Notes under the pieces: generated by a model | The model's database searches: none | The model's input: only the letters and a program-made list of their open reading frames with translations | Told to the model about the DNA's origin: nothing | Program-made: the position numbers and the translations under genes | In this document: one piece after another, positions 17,196 through 20,220 of the stretch | How the letters are laid out: each line of letters starts with the position of its first letter | Position numbering within the stretch: the stretch's first letter is position 1 | Assembly (NCBI GenBank): GCA_016716425.1 | Contig: JADJWJ010000023.1 | Coordinates: 1-20,220 of the forward strand | Length of the DNA stretch: 20,220 bases | Reading direction: 5' to 3' | DNA from: Betaproteobacteria bacterium | GTDB lineage: Bacteria > Pseudomonadota > Gammaproteobacteria > Burkholderiales > Casimicrobiaceae

Positions 17196-17800
17196 ATGCT
17201 CGACCCGCGCAGACTGTGCAACCGGCTGTCCGTGGCGCCGCTTTGTCTGCTGATCGCCGTCCTGACCGGCTGCAAGGTCGACTCGGTCAATCCGATCTCG
17301 TCGTTGGACAGTACGCAGCCCGACACGGCGATCTACGGCGTGTGGCGCTACCAGGACAAGGACGAACTTGTCGTACATCCACATCGGTCCCGGAATTCTC
17401 GCGACCGACGCCACCGGGCCGGGGAACCGGCGAACGAGGATCGTCGTCGTCGACCACAAGCGCAATGGCCTGACGGACGAGGCGTACGTCGCCTTCTCGT
17501 CGCGGGTCGGGAAGCAGCGCTACCTGAACGTGGTCCAGGGCCGAAGGGGCCACGACCGTCGGGTACCTCTTTGTCCGATACACGCTGGTCGACCGCAACA
17601 CGCCAGCTTCGCGACGATGGACGAGGATGCGCTCGAGGCTGCGATCCGCGCGGGCTGATCAAGGGTACGAATCGCGGCGAAGGCTCGTCGTCGCAGACGG
17701 TGATCACGGCGGAATCGCCCGAGATCGAAGGATTCCTGGCGACGGACGGAGGAAGCTGTTCGCGTCGCCGTTCGTGGTGAGGCGGGTGCAAGCTCGTTGA
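17196..17800 (+). CDS. Small lipoprotein of unknown function (frameshifted)
   Basis: I do not recognise the family. ATG at 17196 follows GGAGG at 17186-17190. Residues 1-26 are a lipoprotein signal peptide with lipobox LTGC, Cys about residue 27, so the protein is probably anchored to a membrane by a lipid. The mature part, rebuilt across about five indels, reads DTAIYGVWRYQDKDE, SYIHIGPGILATDATG, RTRIVVVDHKRNGLTDEAYV, KQRYLNVVQG, VGYLFVRYTLVD, FATMDEDALEAAIRAGLIKG and AESPEIEGFLATDGGKLF. That gives about 201 residues with beta-strand-like stretches. The VWRY and DEDALEAAI phrases resemble small lipoproteins that precede other secreted genes, but I assign no role. Confidence 0.7.
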
Positions 17801-17875
17801 ACGGCCCTCGTGGGGCGTTGGTTCCCCGGAGGGTTCGCCGCGGGCCGGCGCGTTGCGGCGTGGAGCCGCGCCCTG

Positions 17876-19062
17876 CTAGGCTGCGCTCGTCGCGGCTGCC
17901 ATCGCCGGCAGCTGCTGCTCGGCCAGCGTCACCCAGTAGCTCGCGCCGATCGCGAGCGCGTCGTCGTTGAAGTCGTAGTGCGGGTTGTGCAGGTTCGGCG
18001 TGCCGGGGCCGCGGCTGCCGCCCAGCCACACGTAGCAGCCGGGCTTTGCCTGCAGCATGAACGCGAAGTCCTCGGAGCCCATCGACGGCGTCGGGTTCGT
18101 GTCCACGTTTTCCGCACCGAGCAGCGCGGTGGCCGCGGCGAGCGCGTGGCGCGTCTCCTCCGGCGTGTTGATCGTGGCGGGGTACCGCCGCTCGTACCGG
18201 AAGCGTCGCTGGTCATGTCGAACGTCGCGGCGAGGCCGGTGACGATCTCGCCGATCCGCCGCTCGATCGTGTCCTGCACGGACGGCACTGAACGAGCGCA
18301 CGGTGCCGCGCAGCACGACCTCCTGCGGATCACGTTCCAGGTGTCGCCGCCGTGCACCTGCGTGACGCTGACGACGCCGGCGTCCGAGCGGATGCAGGTT
18401 GCGCGCGACGATCGTCTGCAGCGCGTTGATCACGTGCGCGGCGAACGGCATCGGGTCGCGGCCGAGATGCGGCATCGCCGCGTGCGCGCCGCGGCCGGTG
18501 GCGACGATCTCGAAGACGTCGTACGCGCCCATCAGCGGGCCCTCGCGCACGCGATCGTGCCGAGCGGGAGCTCGGGCCAGCGCATGCCGTACACCGCCCG
18601 CATCGGAAAGCGGTCGAACAGCCCTTCCCCGCGACCATCACGCGCCCGCCGCCCTCGTTCTCCTCCGCCGGCTGGAAGATGAAGTACGCGGTCCTGGCGA
18701 AATTGCGCCGCTGCGTGAGAGCGCGCGCGGCGCCGAGCAGCATCGTCGTGTGGCCGTCGTGGCCGCACGTGCATGCGGCCTCGTGCCGCGACGCGTGGGC
18801 CACGCCCGACTTTCATGGATGTGCAGCGCGTCGAGATCCGCGCGCAGGCCGATGGCGGCATCGGCGTCCCGCCGTGGCGCAGCACGCCGACGACGCCGGT
18901 GCCGGCGAGCCCGGTGTGCACTTCGAGGCCGAACGCGGAGAGCTTGTCAGCGACGAACGCGCTGGTGGCGGTCTCCTCGAACGCGGTCTCCGGATGCGCG
19001 GTGCAGGTGGTGCCGCCACGCATGTCGGCGTCGAGCGCGGCAATCTCGGGGAGTTTCTCCAT
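17876..19062 (-). CDS. M20D metallopeptidase / amidohydrolase, hippurate hydrolase-like (frameshifted)
   Basis: A zinc- or manganese-dependent hydrolase that removes an acyl group from N-acyl amino acids; the M20D subgroup includes hippurate and IAA-amino-acid hydrolases. On the minus strand the ATG at 19062-19060 gives MEKLPEIAALDADMRGGTTC, followed by HPETAFEETATSAFVADKLS. The metal motif is rebuilt as MHACGHDGHTTMLLGAARAL by adding one missing base near 18770. Then come TAYFIFQPAEENEGGGRVMV (catalytic Glu and metal Glu), YGMRWPELPLGTI, GRGAHAAMPHLGRDPMPFAA, NPTPSMGSEDFAFMLQAKPG and NPHYDFNDDALAIGASYWV, ending at TAG (17878-17876). About 395 residues is typical. Eight or so indels break it. 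It converges on the lipoprotein gene and diverges from glpD. Confidence 0.9.
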
Positions 19063-19098
19063 GGAGGACCGGCGAGGCGGCGCAAACGGAAATGCTGA

Positions 19099-19114
19099 CC
19101 GCATGCGGTAGAAT
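19099..19114 (+). promoter_or_regulatory. Possible promoter and small palindrome in the glpD/amidohydrolase divergent gap
   Basis: The gap 19063-19130 is only 68 bases. It holds the palindrome CCGCATGCGG (19099-19108) directly followed by TAGAAT (19109-19114), which resembles a -10 box with a transcript start near 19121, ten bases before the glpD ATG. No convincing -35 box is visible. Overlapping divergent promoters are likely here, but this is a weak pattern call. Confidence 0.3.
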
Positions 19115-19130
19115 CTGCGGCAAGCACGCC

Positions 19131-20220
19131 ATGCATTCCTCCCCGCCACGACCTCCTCGTCATCGCGGCGGCGGCATCAACGGCGCCGGCATCGCGCGCG
19201 ACGCCGCCGGGCGCGGCCTACGGTGCTGCTGGCCGAGCAGGACGACCTCGCGGCCGCCACGTCGCAGTGGAGCACCAAGCTCATCCACGGCGGCCTGCGC
19301 TACTCAGCATTACGAGTTCCGGCTGGTCGCCGAGTCTCTGGCGAGCGCGAGGTGCTGCTCGCACCGCGCCGCATCTCGTCGAACCGCTGGCGTTCGTGCT
19401 GCCGCACGAGCCGCACCTGCGGCCGGCGTGGATGATCCGCACCGGCCTCTCTTCCTCTACGATCACATCGGCGGCCGCCGCGCGCCGCCGAAGAGTCCTT
19501 CGGTGTCGACCTGGGCGGCAGCCAACTGGTCGGCCGGGCTGAAGCCCGCTTCCGCAAGGGCTTCGTCTACGCGACGCGCGCGTCGACGACGCGCGGCTGG
19601 TCGTGGCCAACGCGCTCGACATCGCGGCGCACGGCGGCGAGGTCCGCACGCGCACGCGGGTGACCGGTGCGCGTCGCGACGGCGGGCTGTGGCGGGTGGC
19701 GCTGCGCACGGCGGACGGCGCGGCCAGCGAGATCGTCGCGCGCGCGATCGTCAACGCCGCGGGTCCGTGGGTCAAGCGCGTGCTCGACAGCGTGCGGCCG
19801 GAGAAGCCGGCGGGCGAGGGAGCGTGCGCGCCACGTCAGGCAGCCACATCGTCGTCCCGCGCGTGCACGCGGAGGCGCACGCGTACATCCTGCAGAATGC
19901 CGACAAGCGGATCGTGTTCGTGATCCCGCGTTCGGAAGCGACTACTCGCTGATCGGGACCACCGACGTTCCCGTCGACGACTACGAGCACCCGGAGATCT
20001 CGGCCGACGAGGTCGACTACGATCCAGCTCGCCAACGCGTACCTCGACCAGCCGGCGACGTCGGTGTCGTGTGGACGTACAGCGGCGTACGGCCGCTCTG
20101 CGACGACGGCTCGTCCGATCACCGTCGGCGATCACGCGCGACTACGTGCTGAAATCGACGCGCTGCCGGGCAGGCGGGGCGAAGCGCGCGCCGGTGCTGT
20201 CGCTGTTCGGCAGCAAGATC
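19131..20220 (+). CDS. glpD: Glycerol-3-phosphate dehydrogenase, FAD-dependent (frameshifted, cut by the window end)
   Basis: Oxidises glycerol-3-phosphate to dihydroxyacetone phosphate at the inner membrane and passes electrons to quinone. ATG at 19131 is followed by HDLLVI, then GINGAGIARDAAGRG, the FAD-binding Rossmann motif; the gap between has an extra or missing base. Further blocks in changing frames are TSQWSTKLIHGGLRY, EFRLVAESL, EPLAFVLPHEPHLRPAWMIR, LFLYDHIGGR, DDARLVVANALDIAAHGGEV, ARAIVNAAGPWVKRVLDSV, SGSHIVVPRVHAEAHAYILQ, DYSLIGTTDVPVDDYEH and TYSGVRPLCDDG, then SAITRDYVLK and LSLFGSKI at the window end. About ten indels occur. Roughly two thirds of a 500-residue protein is visible. 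Confidence 0.92.

Noticed and set aside
14946..17780. A 944-codon plus-strand open frame crossing fumC, the repeat element and the sugar dehydrogenase
   Set aside because: Its N-terminal half is an Arg-rich out-of-frame shadow of fumC, and it matches the dehydrogenase and lipoprotein only in patches between indels. It is not one protein.

Overview
The window is GC-rich DNA that reads as a betaproteobacterium, probably Burkholderiales-like and possibly from a metagenome or a low-coverage assembly. The evidence is a single F1Fo ATP synthase operon in the order atpB-E-F-H-A-G-D-C, betaproteobacterial-type AtpB, AtpF, AtpG and AtpD sequences, strong G/C third-position bias, and REP-like palindromes between genes. 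I found no tRNA, rRNA, CRISPR array, prophage or transposase.

Layout. 1-123 is the 3' end of an unidentified membrane gene. 177-209 is a strong hairpin. 235-6997 is the ATP synthase operon: Fo subunits a, c, b, then F1 subunits delta, alpha, gamma, beta, epsilon. 7114-7950 is a secreted PhnD-type binding protein ending in a 50-bp palindrome. 8257-15732 is a carbon and acyl metabolism run on the plus strand: a DUF3141 PhaC-like alpha/beta-hydrolase, a MaoC-phosphate acetyltransferase fusion, acetate kinase, a FabI-type enoyl-ACP reductase and class II fumarase. 15916-17046 is a periplasmic PQQ-type sugar dehydrogenase and 17196-17800 a small lipoprotein of unknown function. 17876-19062 is an M20D amidohydrolase on the minus strand, divergent from a glpD gene at 19131 that runs off the window end.

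How the genes work together. The ATP synthase makes ATP from the proton gradient. Phosphate acetyltransferase and acetate kinase interconvert acetyl-CoA, acetyl phosphate and acetate with ATP yield. The DUF3141, MaoC and FabI proteins sit on the acyl-CoA, hydroxyacyl and fatty-acid side. Fumarase and glycerol-3-phosphate dehydrogenase feed central metabolism and respiration.

Sequence quality dominates the reading. Most genes are broken by single-base indels while family motifs continue in another frame, so I annotate each as one gene spanning several frames. The interruptions are very unevenly spread: about 1-3,000 is badly damaged, 13,500-20,220 has an indel roughly every 50-300 bases, and about 8,670-13,530 has none. 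The middle of atpA (about 3,075-3,975) has different codon use and a different subfamily signature from its flanks, so it looks chimeric. I see no convincing new biological system. The best leads are the chimeric atpA, the DUF3141/MaoC-Pta/AckA/FabI cluster with an altered MaoC active site, and the dense intergenic palindromes.
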